Source: CAZNPA01 sp964575095
GTDB lineage: Bacteria > Pseudomonadota > Alphaproteobacteria > Rickettsiales > SXRF01
Assembly (NCBI GenBank): GCA_964575095.1
Contig: CAZNPA010000002.1
Span: 1-64,000, forward strand
DNA length: 64,000 nucleotides
Direction: 5' to 3'
This document shows, one piece after another, positions 15,476 to 25,020 of this stretch. Each line of letters begins with the position of its first letter. The first letter of the stretch is position 1. Under the pieces are notes generated by a model, which made no database searches, was not told the DNA's origin, and saw nothing but the letters and a program-made list of their open reading frames with translations. The translations under genes were made by a program, and so were the position numbers.

Positions 15476-16905
15476 TATGCCGCTTCTTTCGCCATCTTTT
15501 TGGCTTTCTCGACGGCTTCCTCGATGGTGCCGACCATATAGAACGCCGATTCCGGCAGGTCGTCGTATTTGCCTTCGATGATGCCCTTGAAGCCGGCGAT
15601 GGTGTCTTTGATATCGACCAGCTTGCCGGGCGAGCCGGTGAACACTTCGGCGACGAAGAACGGCTGCGACAGGAACCGCTGGATTTTGCGGGCGCGCGTC
15701 ACGACCATTTTATCTTCTTCCGAAAGTTCATCCATGCCCAAGATGGCGATGATGTCCTGCAAGCTCTTATAGGTCTGCAGCACGCGCTGCACTTCGCGCG
15801 CCACCTTGTAATGCTCCTCGCCGATAACGGCCGGGTCGAGCACGCGCGACGTCGAATCGAGCGGGTCGACGGCGGGATAAATACCCAGCTCGGCGATCTG
15901 GCGCGAGAGCACCGTCGTTGCATCTAAGTGCGCGAATGACGTCGCGGGCGCCGGGTCGGTCAAATCGTCGGCGGGAACGTAAATCGCCTGCACCGAAGTG
16001 ATCGAGCCCTTGTTGGTCGAGGTGATGCGTTCCTGCATCGTGCCCATGTCGGTGGCTAATGTCGGTTGGTAACCTACCGCCGAAGGAATGCGGCCCAAAA
16101 GCGCCGACACTTCCGAACCGGCTTGCGTGAAGCGGAACACGTTGTCGACGAAGAAGAGCACGTCCTGGCCTTCCTGGTCGCGGAAATATTCGGCAACGGT
16201 CAGTCCCGAAAGACCGACGCGCGCACGCGCTCCCGGAGGCTCGTTCATCTGGCCGTAGACCAGCGCCACTTTCGACTTGCTGGGATCTTTAAGGTTGATA
16301 ACGCCCGATTCCATCATTTCGTGATAGAGGTCGTTGCCTTCGCGCGTGCGCTCGCCGACGCCGGCGAACACCGAGAATCCGCCGTGCGCTTTGGCGATGT
16401 TGTTGATGAGTTCCATGATGAGCACGGTTTTGCCGACACCGGCGCCGCCGAAGAGTCCCACCTTGCCGCCCTTGGCGTAGGGTGCGAGGAGGTCGATGAC
16501 TTTAATGCCGGTGACTAATACTTCCGTCTTGGTCGACTGGTCGACAAATTCCGGCGCCGGGGCATGAATCGCCGCCGTCTGCTTGTGGCCGATGGGACCG
16601 CGCTCGTCGATCGGCTCGCCGATGACGTTCATAATGCGCCCCAGCGTTTCGCGGCCGACCGGCACCGAGATTGGCTTTCCGGTATCTTTGACTTCCTGGC
16701 CGCGGACTAACCCGTCGGTCGAATCCATGGCGATGGTACGCACTTCATTTTCGCCGAGATGCTGCGCCACTTCCAGCACCAGGCGGTTGCCGTGGTTATC
16801 GGTTTCGAGCGCGTTTAAGATCGCCGGCAGATGTCCCGCCGGGAATTTAACGTCGATCACCGCGCCGATGACCTGGGTGACGATACCGTGATTTGTTGCA
16901 GTCAT
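15475..16905 (-). CDS. atpD: ATP synthase F1 beta subunit
   Basis: This is the catalytic subunit of F1-ATPase. It has 476 residues with the P-loop GGAGVGKT at 153-160, the GERTREG and ALVYGQMNEPPGAR blocks, and the DELSEEDK segment near the C-terminus. It is the fourth gene of the atpHAGDC operon on the minus strand, 20 bp after atpG. Confidence 0.98.
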   Translation of the reverse strand: MTATNHGIVTQVIGAVIDVKFPAGHLPAILNALETDNHGNRLVLEVAQHLGENEVRTIAMDSTDGLVRGQEVKDTGKPISVPVGRETLGRIMNVIGEPIDERGPIGHKQTAAIHAPAPEFVDQSTKTEVLVTGIKVIDLLAPYAKGGKVGLFGGAGVGKTVLIMELINNIAKAHGGFSVFAGVGERTREGNDLYHEMMESGVINLKDPSKSKVALVYGQMNEPPGARARVGLSGLTVAEYFRDQEGQDVLFFVDNVFRFTQAGSEVSALLGRIPSAVGYQPTLATDMGTMQERITSTNKGSITSVQAIYVPADDLTDPAPATSFAHLDATTVLSRQIAELGIYPAVDPLDSTSRVLDPAVIGEEHYKVAREVQRVLQTYKSLQDIIAILGMDELSEEDKMVVTRARKIQRFLSQPFFVAEVFTGSPGKLVDIKDTIAGFKGIIEGKYDDLPESAFYMVGTIEEAVEKAKKMAKEAA

Positions 16906-16925
16906 AAGTCTTCTCCTTGTTATTC

Positions 16926-17789
16926 CTAAACGGCTTCCGCGCCGCTGATGATTTCGATGAGTTCCTTGGTGATCGTCGCTTGCCGAGTGCGGTTGTATTT
17001 CAAGTTCAGTTTCTTGATCATCTCGCCGGCATTCCTGGTCGCGTTATCCATCGCCGACATGCGCGCGCCTTGTTCACTGGCGGCGTTTTCGAGGAGCGCC
17101 TTATAAATCTGCACGCCCAGATTGCGCGGCAGCAGATCGGCGAGGATGGCTTCTTCGGAGGGTTCATAGTCGTAAGGCGTGGCAGCCTGGCTGGCGCTTA
17201 TTTCCAGCGGAATCAGCTGCTGCCAGGTGACAATCTGCGAGATCGCCGATTTGAAGGTATTGTAAACAATGGTGACGACGTCGAATTCACCCGCGTCGAA
17301 TTTTTCTACGACGGCATGCGCGACATTTTCGGCGTCGCTGTACGACAATTTTTTGACTTTCAATTCCTGCTTGCCGACGATGAGATTCTTGAATTCCATC
17401 TGCAATTGTTCGAAGCCCTTGCGGCCGACGCAGAATATCTTAACCGTCTTGCCTTGCCCCTGCAGCTCACGGATTTTTTTCCGTGCCGCGCGCACGATCG
17501 AGGAATTGAACGCGCCGCAGAGTCCCCGGTCGGCGGTAGCGACGATGACGAGATGCGTATCGTTTTTCCCCGTGCCCGAAAACAGCGGCGACATTCCTTT
17601 TCCTTCCGGCACTCCCGCCGCCAGCGACGAAAGCATATGCGCCAGTGCCTCGGAATAAGGCCGCGCGTTCTCGGCCTGTTCCTTCGCCCGGCGCAGTTTC
17701 GCCGCCGCCACCATCTTCATCGCTTTGGTGATCTTCTGCGTCGACTTGACCGACTTGATGCGGTTTTTAAGGTCTTTGAGCGAGGGCAT
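16926..17789 (-). CDS. atpG: ATP synthase F1 gamma subunit
   Basis: Gamma is the central stalk that rotates within the alpha3beta3 head. The 287-residue protein has the conserved N-terminal helix (MPSLKDLKNRIKSVKSTQKI) and C-terminal helix (MSAMDNATRNAGEMI...YNRTRQATITKELIEI). It lies 6 bp after atpA. Confidence 0.97.
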   Translation of the reverse strand: MPSLKDLKNRIKSVKSTQKITKAMKMVAAAKLRRAKEQAENARPYSEALAHMLSSLAAGVPEGKGMSPLFSGTGKNDTHLVIVATADRGLCGAFNSSIVRAARKKIRELQGQGKTVKIFCVGRKGFEQLQMEFKNLIVGKQELKVKKLSYSDAENVAHAVVEKFDAGEFDVVTIVYNTFKSAISQIVTWQQLIPLEISASQAATPYDYEPSEEAILADLLPRNLGVQIYKALLENAASEQGARMSAMDNATRNAGEMIKKLNLKYNRTRQATITKELIEIISGAEAV

Positions 17790-17795
17790 TGTGGT

Positions 17796-19325
17796 TTACG
17801 CAAACCTCTTCACCAATTGCTCGATCACGCCTTTGAGTTTGCCTTCGATGGCGTCGTCGAGTTTTTGCTCTTTGTCGATGGCGGCGAGGATATCTTTGCT
17901 GGAGCCGCGCAATTCTTGTAATAAGGCCTGCTCGAATTTGCCGACGTCCTTGGTGGCGATTTTGTCGAGATAGCCTTTGACGCCGGAATAAATCACGCAC
18001 ACCTGTTCGGGCGTCGAAAGCGGCGAGTATTGACCTTGTTTCAAAAGTTCGGTTAGTCTCTGGCCGCGCGCCAGCAGTTTTTGCGTCGAGGCGTCGAGGT
18101 CGGAGCCGAACTGCGCGAACGCTTCCATTTCGCGGTATTGCGCCAGCTCGAGTTTGATCGAGCCTGCGACTTGCTTCATCGCTTTGATCTGCGCGGCGGA
18201 ACCGACGCGCGATACGGAGAGACCGACGTTTACCGCCGGGCGCACGCCCTTATAGAACAATTCGGTTTCCAAAAATATCTGGCCGTCGGTGATGGAAATC
18301 ACGTTGGTCGGGATATAGGCCGAGACGTCGCCGGCCTGGGTTTCGATGACGGGAAGGGCGGTCATGCTTCCAGCGCCTTTGGCATCCGACATTTTGGCGG
18401 CGCGTTCCAGCAGGCGCGAGTGAACATAGAACACGTCGCCGGGATAGGCCTCGCGTCCGGGCGGACGGCGCAGTAGCAGCGACATCTGGCGGTAGGCTAC
18501 GGCTTGTTTGGATAAATCATCGTAAATAATCAGCGCGTGCATGCCGTTGTCGCGGAAGAATTCGCCCATGGCGGCGCCCGTGTATGGCGCCAGATATTGC
18601 AGGGGTGCCGCTTCCGATGCGGTGGCGGCGACGACGATGGTATATTGCATGGCGCCGGATTCCTCGAGGCGCTTTACGACTTGCGCGACCGTCGAGCGTT
18701 TCTGGCCGACGGCGACGTAGATGCAGTACAGCTTCTTTTTCTCGTCGCTGCTCTGATTGATTTGCTTCTGGTTCAGGATGGCGTCGATGGCGATGGCGGT
18801 TTTGCCGGTCTGGCGGTCGCCGATGATGAGCTCGCGCTGGCCGCGGCCGATGGGGATCAGCGCGTCGATGGCTTTCAAGCCCGTCGACATCGGCTCGTGC
18901 ACCGATTTGCGGTAAACGATGCCGGGTGCTTTGACTTCGACGCGCGAGCGCTTGACGTCTTTTAAGGGGCCTTTGCCATCGATCGGGTTTCCGAGCGCGT
19001 CCACCACGCGTCCCAGCAAGCCTTTGCCGATGGGGCAATCCATGATCGAATTGGTGCGTTTTACCGTGTCGCCTTCCTTGACCGAGCGATCGTCACCGAA
19101 AATAACGATACCGACATTGTCAGAGGCAAGGTTAAGCGCCATGCCGCGCATGCCGTTTTCGAACTCGACCGTTTCGCCGGCCTGGATGTTCTCAAGACCA
19201 TAAACGGTTGCGATGCCGTCGCCGACCGAGACGACTTGCCCGGTTTCGGAGAGTTCGGCATCGGCGGAGAATTCGCCGATCTGTTTTTTGAGGATGTCCG
19301 ATATTTCAGAAGGACGAATGTCCAT
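17796..19325 (-). CDS. atpA: ATP synthase F1 alpha subunit
   Basis: This is the non-catalytic nucleotide-binding subunit of F1. It has 509 residues from MDIRPSEISDILKKQI, with P-loop GDRQTGKT at 169-176 and the signature PAVNVGLSVSRVGSAAQ. A longer frame opens at 19391 inside atpH and is rejected; the chosen start follows GGAG. The gene lies 10 bp after atpH. Confidence 0.98.
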   Translation of the reverse strand: MDIRPSEISDILKKQIGEFSADAELSETGQVVSVGDGIATVYGLENIQAGETVEFENGMRGMALNLASDNVGIVIFGDDRSVKEGDTVKRTNSIMDCPIGKGLLGRVVDALGNPIDGKGPLKDVKRSRVEVKAPGIVYRKSVHEPMSTGLKAIDALIPIGRGQRELIIGDRQTGKTAIAIDAILNQKQINQSSDEKKKLYCIYVAVGQKRSTVAQVVKRLEESGAMQYTIVVAATASEAAPLQYLAPYTGAAMGEFFRDNGMHALIIYDDLSKQAVAYRQMSLLLRRPPGREAYPGDVFYVHSRLLERAAKMSDAKGAGSMTALPVIETQAGDVSAYIPTNVISITDGQIFLETELFYKGVRPAVNVGLSVSRVGSAAQIKAMKQVAGSIKLELAQYREMEAFAQFGSDLDASTQKLLARGQRLTELLKQGQYSPLSTPEQVCVIYSGVKGYLDKIATKDVGKFEQALLQELRGSSKDILAAIDKEQKLDDAIEGKLKGVIEQLVKRFA

Positions 19326-19335
19326 GGTTTGCTCC

Positions 19336-19881
19336 TTAAGCTGCTTTGAGAATGTTTTTAAGACGGCGCAGTTTGCCGGATAACGAGGCATCCAGCTGCG
19401 TGCTGCCGATTTTCACGATGAGTCCGCCGAGTAGTTCCGGGTTCTGCTCGGTTTCGAGCAGGATTTTCTTGCCGGACATTTTGCTTAAAGCGCCGCTGAT
19501 CGCCTTGGCATCAGCGGCAGTGACCGGCGAGGCCGCTACCAGCTTGGCGCTCATTTCGCCGCGCTCGCGCGCCGCTTCTTCCATGAAGATGGCGATGATC
19601 TGCGGCAAAATAGCGAGGCGCTTCTGTTTGGCGAGAAGAGCGATAAATTGTTTGGTCGTCGCATGCGCCTTAAGTGCCGCCAGCACCTCGTTCATGGTCT
19701 GCGCCTGCTGCCCGCGCGTCAGTAGCGGGTTGGTGAGCAGCCCGCGCAAATCCTTGCTTCCTTCCAGCGCATCACGCAGCGTCAGCAAATCTTTTTCGAC
19801 CGCGGCGCGCGACTTGCCGCTGGCATCGAACAATGCTCTTACGTAACGCTCGGCGATCTGGCGTGAGCCGGATGTTTTCAT
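19336..19881 (-). CDS. atpH: ATP synthase F1 delta subunit
   Basis: Delta joins the peripheral stalk to the top of F1. The 181-residue protein has the N-terminal helical bundle (IAERYVRALFDAS) and a C-terminal domain ending IGSTQLDASLSGKLRRLKNIL, typical of OSCP/delta. It is the first gene of the five-gene F1 operon; the F0 genes (atpB, E, F) are not in the window, as is usual in alphaproteobacteria. The 211-bp gap upstream (19882-20092) holds an inverted repeat TTGTCA-CA-TGACAA near 19976 that might be regulatory. Confidence 0.95.
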   Translation of the reverse strand: MKTSGSRQIAERYVRALFDASGKSRAAVEKDLLTLRDALEGSKDLRGLLTNPLLTRGQQAQTMNEVLAALKAHATTKQFIALLAKQKRLAILPQIIAIFMEEAARERGEMSAKLVAASPVTAADAKAISGALSKMSGKKILLETEQNPELLGGLIVKIGSTQLDASLSGKLRRLKNILKAA

Positions 19882-20092
19882 GGATAAAGGTCTTTACGGT
19901 TTCAAGGAGTCGGCAAATTAGGCAAGATTCCCTGTAAAGACAATAGAAAAATGGAAATCGCCATCTTCACAGAATTGTCACATGACAAGCTGAGTGCAGA
20001 CAGCCTACAATTAATAACTTTTAATCGGCAGCCAAAGAAATAGCTAGCAAGGGTTGTCACAATGTGAACCTATTCATTGTTGGGAGAAAAAC

Positions 20093-20446
20093 GTGGCTTA
20101 TTCAGGTTTGGAAGGCGACAAAAATATCTTGCAGGATTTGATGCTGCATGCCGATTTGGGCCACCGTCCGGCCTGCGATATCAGCAAGCCTGAAAATGTT
20201 GCGCGCTACGCGGCGCTCAACGACGTGCTATGCTCCTATTTCGCCAACCGGCTGATCGCGGCGGGCTCGAAAGTGGTCGAAAAAGGCAGCCTGCCTATTA
20301 CTGACGATAATTTTATCGCCGAAGTCGCAAAAATATACGAATGCTACGGCGATCTTCCCCACACAGCGGCGGTGCACGCCGAGCGGGAATTAAAAGCCGC
20401 TCGCGCTGCGCTGGAAAGCGTCTGCGGCATTCAGGTTTCGGGTTAA
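20093..20446 (+). CDS. Hypothetical protein divergent from the atp operon
   Basis: The 117-residue protein starts at GTG 20093, chosen because TGGGAG lies 7 bases upstream; a TTG at 20054 is the only other option. It is soluble and helical, with GHRPACDISKPENVARYAALNDVLCSYFANRLI near the N-terminus. I do not recognise it. It overlaps the convergent priA stop by 4 bp. Confidence 0.65.
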   Translation: MAYSGLEGDKNILQDLMLHADLGHRPACDISKPENVARYAALNDVLCSYFANRLIAAGSKVVEKGSLPITDDNFIAEVAKIYECYGDLPHTAAVHAERELKAARAALESVCGIQVSG

Positions 20447-22419
20447 AGAAAACTCACCGGATCGATGTCGATTTTGACCCGCACCGACGAGGGGATTTTC
20501 ACCGTTTCCAGCCAGCCGCGCACGTAATCGGGCAAATTGATCTCGCGGCCGGCGCGAAGCAAGAGCCGCATGCGGTATTTATTGCGCAGGCGGTAGAGCG
20601 GTGCGGGGGCGGGACCTAATAAGTGGATAGTGCCGAGTGCCGAGTGCCGAGAAGCGAGATTTCTTGCGGTCTGGATAACCTGCTCTTCTTTCGCTCCCTC
20701 GACAATGATGGCCGCCAGCCGCGTGAAGGGCGGCATGCTGGCGTTTTTGCGGGCCTGGAGTTCGGCGGAGAGGAACGCTTCGCGGTCGCCGGAGATCAGC
20801 GCTTTCATCACCGGGTGCTCGGGCAGGAAACTTTGTAAGTATACCTTGCCGCGTATTTTTTCGCGTCCGGCGCGCCCCGATAATTGATGCAGCAGTTGGT
20901 AGGTGCGCTCGCTTGCCCGCAAATCGCCGCCCGATAATCCCAGATCGGCATCGACTACACCCACCGCACCCAGGTCGGCGAAATGGTGCCCCTTGGCGAT
21001 CATCTGCGTGCCGATCAGGAGATCAATCTTCTTTTCGATCATGTCGTTGATAGTCTCTGACATCTCTTTGTAGGTGGTCATGCTGTCGCTGGTCATGACG
21101 GCGACACGCGCCTCCGGCATGAAGGTTTTTACTTCTTCCAGCACGCGCTCGACGCCGGGGCCGCAGGCGTGCAGCGTATCCTTGGCGCCGCAGGCCGGGC
21201 AGGTGTCGGGAATCGGCATGTGGAAATTGCAGTGGTGGCATTCCAATCTTGGTTTCGTGCGGTGCATGACCAGCCACGACGTGCAATCGGGACATTGAAA
21301 CCGATGGCCGCAATGGCGGCAGAGCATCAGCGGCGCATAGCCGCGGCGATTTAAAAACAACATGGCCTGGTGGCCTTGGGCGATGGTTCCCAGTAAAGCA
21401 TCGCGCAATACTTGCGAAATAAAATTCCCGCCGCCCAATTTTTCCCGCCGCATGTCGATCATCTCGATGTCGGGCAGCACCGCCTCGGCATGGCGCACCG
21501 GCAATAACACCTCGTCGTATTTCCCCTGCCGCGCGTTGTAGTAACTCTCCAGCGACGGTGTTGCCGAAACCAATATCACCGGAAGTTTCTCGAATTGTGC
21601 CCGTGCCACCGCCATGTCACGAGCGTTATAAATGACGCCTTCCTCTTGCTTATAGGAAGAGTCGTGCTCCTCATCGACGACGATCAATTTTAAATGTGGG
21701 TAGGGCAAAAACAGCGCCGACCGCGCGCCGACGACGACACGCGCTTCGCCTTTGGCAATCGCCTGCCAGCTCACGCGGCGGCGGGCGGGCGTGATTTCCG
21801 AATTCCAGATCACCGGCTTGAATCCGAAGCGTTCTTCGAAGCGTTTTAGCCACTGCACCGAGAGGGCGATTTCGGGAAGAAGAACGAGTACCTGACTATT
21901 TTTATCCGCCGCCAATGCTTCGGCAATGACATCGAAATACACTTCCGTCTTTCCGGAGCCGGTAACGCCGTCGAGCAACGTGACCGAAAAACCGTTGGGC
22001 AATTTGTTTTTTAAATTCTCCGCTGCCGCTTCCTGCACCGCCGAAAGTTTGGCGAGTTTGATGGTTTTCTTGTTGATGGTAGCAACGGTTGCTTTGATAC
22101 GACCGTCTTTGTCGATACCCGCTATGGGCAGCGCCATTTTGAGCACCATGCCTTTGGACATGCAGTTATACCACGCCGCCCAGTCGATGAATTGGCGCAT
22201 CGGTTTTGATAAGGATGGGAAATCGTAACGCGCCACCACCGGCCTTAATTTTTCGGCGGGAATCTTGGCCTTGCCTTCGCCCCACACCACACCCACCGCT
22301 GCTTTTCTCCCCAGCGGCACGGCAACGATATCGCCGGCCTCAAGCGCCATGCCTTGCGGCACGGCATAATCGAAGCCATGGTCAACGGCGGTGGGGATCA
22401 ATATCTCGACTTGTTTCAT
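20443..22419 (-). CDS. priA: Primosomal replication protein N' (helicase PriA)
   Basis: PriA restarts stalled replication forks by loading the primosome. The 658-residue protein has helicase motif I (GVTGSGKTEVYF), the DEEH box (about 249-252), the cysteine-rich zinc-binding segment (CRHCGHRFQC .. CPACG) and motifs V/VI (GTQMIAKGHHF, QLSGRAGR). The C-terminal domain contains three exact TGCCGAG heptamers (20631-20651) read in frame as part of ASRHSALGTIH, where related proteins are variable in sequence. Confidence 0.96.
   Translation of the reverse strand: MKQVEILIPTAVDHGFDYAVPQGMALEAGDIVAVPLGRKAAVGVVWGEGKAKIPAEKLRPVVARYDFPSLSKPMRQFIDWAAWYNCMSKGMVLKMALPIAGIDKDGRIKATVATINKKTIKLAKLSAVQEAAAENLKNKLPNGFSVTLLDGVTGSGKTEVYFDVIAEALAADKNSQVLVLLPEIALSVQWLKRFEERFGFKPVIWNSEITPARRRVSWQAIAKGEARVVVGARSALFLPYPHLKLIVVDEEHDSSYKQEEGVIYNARDMAVARAQFEKLPVILVSATPSLESYYNARQGKYDEVLLPVRHAEAVLPDIEMIDMRREKLGGGNFISQVLRDALLGTIAQGHQAMLFLNRRGYAPLMLCRHCGHRFQCPDCTSWLVMHRTKPRLECHHCNFHMPIPDTCPACGAKDTLHACGPGVERVLEEVKTFMPEARVAVMTSDSMTTYKEMSETINDMIEKKIDLLIGTQMIAKGHHFADLGAVGVVDADLGLSGGDLRASERTYQLLHQLSGRAGREKIRGKVYLQSFLPEHPVMKALISGDREAFLSAELQARKNASMPPFTRLAAIIVEGAKEEQVIQTARNLASRHSALGTIHLLGPAPAPLYRLRNKYRMRLLLRAGREINLPDYVRGWLETVKIPSSVRVKIDIDPVSFL
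20631..20651. repeat. Three exact heptamers inside priA
   Basis: TGCCGAG is repeated three times without change (21 bp, seven codons) in the coding sequence of priA. Architecture matches the heptamer repeats elsewhere in the window although the unit sequence differs. Confidence 0.85.
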
Positions 22420-22480
22420 GTTGCCAATAGGGGGGCGAAATTATATCGTCCTTTTATGCATAGCGTATAGGACCGCAATT

Positions 22481-23137
22481 ATGAAATTTTTTGTCGACAC
22501 CGCCGATATCAAGGAAATCAAGGAGCTGGCCGCGACCGGTTTGCTCGATGGCGTCACCACCAATCCATCGCTCGTTGCCAAATCCGGCCGCGATTTCTTC
22601 GATGTGTTGAAGGATATTTGCGCCGTCGTCAAAGGCCCGGTATCGGCGGAAGTGACGGCCACCGATGTGGACGGCATGATCACCGAAGGCGAGAAACTGG
22701 CCAAGATCGCCAAGAATATTACCATCAAAGTGCCGATGACCTGGGACGGCCTCAAGGCCTGCAAGCATTTCACCTCTAAAGGCACGATGGTCAATGTCAC
22801 GCTTTGTTTTTCGGCGGCACAAGCAATATTAGCCGCTAAGGCCGGCGCGACGTTCGTGTCGCCGTTCGTTGGTCGGCTCGATGACATCGGCGAAAACGGC
22901 ATGCAGCTGATCGCCGATATCTGCACCATCTACAAGCAATACCCCAATTTCAAAACCGAAGTGCTGGTGGCCTCTATCCGGAACAATGCGCATGTGACGG
23001 AAGCCGCCAAGCTCGGCGCGCACGTGGCAACGATCCCGCCCAATGTGTTGAAACAGCTGGTACAGCATCCGCTGACCGATAAAGGCTTGGCGACTTTCCT
23101 AAGCGACTGGCAGAAGACGGGGCAGAAGATTGCATGA
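22481..23137 (+). CDS. Fructose-6-phosphate aldolase / transaldolase-like protein
   Basis: The 218-residue protein belongs to the short transaldolase subfamily (FSA/TalC, MipB). It begins MKFFVDTADI and has GVTTNPSL, the Schiff-base lysine in TIKVPMT (Lys83) and VSPFVGRLDD. It acts in the non-oxidative pentose phosphate branch or cleaves fructose 6-phosphate; sequence alone does not separate the two. Start 22481 has AGGA upstream and the conserved N-terminus. The stop lies inside the left arm of a repeat hairpin. Confidence 0.93.
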   Translation: MKFFVDTADIKEIKELAATGLLDGVTTNPSLVAKSGRDFFDVLKDICAVVKGPVSAEVTATDVDGMITEGEKLAKIAKNITIKVPMTWDGLKACKHFTSKGTMVNVTLCFSAAQAILAAKAGATFVSPFVGRLDDIGENGMQLIADICTIYKQYPNFKTEVLVASIRNNAHVTEAAKLGAHVATIPPNVLKQLVQHPLTDKGLATFLSDWQKTGQKIA

Positions 23138-23229
23138 TGTGGAGATGTGGAGATATGGGGATGTGGAGAAAGAAAAGAAGACTAACTGCTCCCCGCATCT
23201 CCACATCTCCACATCTCCACATCCCCGGA
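23136..23229. repeat. Octamer-repeat inverted pair B
   Basis: The left arm (23136-23168) is built from GATGTGGA octamers, the right arm (23189-23228) from the complementary CATCTCCA octamers, and the centre is GAAAGAAAAGAAGACTAACT. It overlaps the stop codon of the aldolase gene and ends 12 bp before the DUF484 start. Confidence 0.9.
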
Positions 23230-23240
23230 GTTATCCTCCC

Positions 23241-23984
23241 ATGACCACCAAACCTAAACGCCAAGCAGCAACCGACATCACCGCCGATGACGTCCGCGCC
23301 TATTTAAGAAAACACCCCGATTTCCTGAAGAACAACCTCGACATCATGGCGGAAGTCACGGCGCCGGAGCGCACGCTGGAGAACGGCATCGTCGATTTTC
23401 AGCATTATCTGGTGAAAAACCTGCAAAAGGGCAGTCAGGCTATCCAGAGCCGCTACGACGTGCTGATCGATTTCTGCCGCGACAACATGTCGGTGCAGAC
23501 GCAGGTGCATAAGGCGGTCTTGCGGCTCATCCGCGCCCGCGGCCTCGAGCAGCTGCTTGAAGTGGTGACGATCGATCTGGTGAGTTTGTTCGACGTTGAC
23601 GTCGTACGATTGGCGATGGAATCGGAAGCCGCCTCGCTTTACGAAATGAATTACGCCGAGCAGGATTTCTCCGGCATCGTCTTTGTCGATCCGGGCATGG
23701 TCGACGCCGCCATCGGCCGCAAGAAGAACGTCAAGCTGGTCGACGACTGCACCAAACAGACGCCGCCGGGCTTCGAGCAGATTTTCGCTGACTGCGCCGA
23801 CATGATCGAGTCCTGCGCGCTCTTGCGGCTGGAGCTTCCGCAGATAAAACGCAACGTCATCCTCGCTTTCGGCGTGCGCCACAAAGACCGTTTTCATTCC
23901 GGTCAGGGCATCGAGCTCTTGAACTTCCTGGCGCAGATCGTCGCGCACCAGCTCGACATCTATCTGCATGACCTTACGATCTGA
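23241..23984 (+). CDS. DUF484 family protein
   Basis: The 247-residue protein carries the DUF484 layout: an N-terminal helical segment with ADDVRAYLRKHPDFL and a C-terminal GAF-like domain. DUF484 genes commonly precede xerC in proteobacteria, as here, where the two overlap by 17 bp. Function is unknown. The start at 23241 is used because upstream in-frame codons are translated repeat (MWRYGDVE..); the preceding bases are CGGAGTTATCCTCCC. Confidence 0.9.
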   Translation: MTTKPKRQAATDITADDVRAYLRKHPDFLKNNLDIMAEVTAPERTLENGIVDFQHYLVKNLQKGSQAIQSRYDVLIDFCRDNMSVQTQVHKAVLRLIRARGLEQLLEVVTIDLVSLFDVDVVRLAMESEAASLYEMNYAEQDFSGIVFVDPGMVDAAIGRKKNVKLVDDCTKQTPPGFEQIFADCADMIESCALLRLELPQIKRNVILAFGVRHKDRFHSGQGIELLNFLAQIVAHQLDIYLHDLTI

Positions 23985-24900
23985 ACCGCTTCCTGTTTCC
24001 GATGAATTGGCGGCGTTGATTACCGAGTGGAAAAATTGGTTGCGCGACATCAAGCGCGCCTCGCGCCATACCATCGTCTCTTATCAGAACGACCTTCGGC
24101 ATTTCTGCGAATTTTTAAGCGCCCATCAGGGCGGCAAGGTTAGCCTTAAAGATTTGGAGAAGCTGGAGCCGCGCGATATCCGCTCTTGGCTGGCCGCGCG
24201 CATGGAGGGCTACGAAGCAAGCTCGACGGCGCGGGCGCTGTCGACGCTTAAGAGCTTTTTCCGCTGGCTGGAAAAACAGGGAAAAATAAAAAACGAAGCC
24301 GTGTTCCATATCCGCTCGCCTAAGATAAAAAAAGCCATACCGAAAGCATTGGCGGAGGAGCAGTCGGCGGCGGCGCTGGCCGCCATCGGCAGCCAGCACG
24401 AAGAGGAATGGTTGGGCAAGCGCGATCTGGCGTTGCTGACGCTGATTTACGGTTGCGGCCTGCGCATCAGCGAAGCGTTGTCGATTACGCCGCAGCATAT
24501 CGGCGGCGACGTGCTCTTAATCACCGGCAAAGGCAACAAGCAGCGCCAGGTGCCGGTGCTGCCCATCGTCAAGGAAGCCATCGCTGATTATATGTCTTCC
24601 TGCCCTTACCCCCTTACCCCCTCATTACCCCTTTTTCTAGGCGCGCGCGGCAAGAAACTCGACGCCGCCATCTTCCAGCGTGAACTCAAAAAACTACGGG
24701 CTGCGATTAACCTTCCTGATACGGCAACGCCGCATGCCTTCCGCCACAGCTTCGCGACGCACCTCTTGTCGGCGGGCGGCGATTTGCGTTCGATTCAGGA
24801 ATTGCTGGGTCACGCCTCGCTTTCGACCACCCAGCGCTATACCCACGTCGATTCCAAACGCCTGATGGATGCCTATAAATCCGCCCATCCGCGGGCATAA
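23968..24900 (+). CDS. xerC: Tyrosine recombinase XerC
   Basis: XerC resolves chromosome dimers at dif with XerD. The 310-residue protein has an N-terminal SAM-like core-binding domain and the catalytic set Arg166 (GCGLRISEA), Lys188, His256, Arg259 (HAFRHSF), His282 and Tyr291 (RYTHVD). It overlaps DUF484 by 17 bp. Codons 212-221 are written in an octamer repeat CCCTTACC; the peptide there (CPYPLTPSLPLF) is close to what other XerC proteins have, so activity is probably unaffected. Confidence 0.93.
   Translation: MTLRSEPLPVSDELAALITEWKNWLRDIKRASRHTIVSYQNDLRHFCEFLSAHQGGKVSLKDLEKLEPRDIRSWLAARMEGYEASSTARALSTLKSFFRWLEKQGKIKNEAVFHIRSPKIKKAIPKALAEEQSAAALAAIGSQHEEEWLGKRDLALLTLIYGCGLRISEALSITPQHIGGDVLLITGKGNKQRQVPVLPIVKEAIADYMSSCPYPLTPSLPLFLGARGKKLDAAIFQRELKKLRAAINLPDTATPHAFRHSFATHLLSAGGDLRSIQELLGHASLSTTQRYTHVDSKRLMDAYKSAHPRA
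24603..24632. repeat. Octamer repeat inside xerC
   Basis: CCCTTACC occurs twice in tandem and is followed by CCCTCATTACCCC. It is read in frame and resembles the cyanobacterial-type short tandem repeats by pattern. Confidence 0.7.
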
Positions 24901-25020
24901 TTCATTATATAATACAATAAATTAACAAAAAATACTCTTTGTCATAAAACCTTCATTGGTCTCTCCAACGCGGTTCCAGTATTCTGGTAGATGATTGAAA
25001 AACCGTCTTTTGAGGCCACA

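Noticed and set aside
16917..17921. 334-residue plus-strand ORF antisense to atpG
   Set aside because: atpG is unmistakable; the opposite frame has no recognisable domain and crosses gene boundaries.
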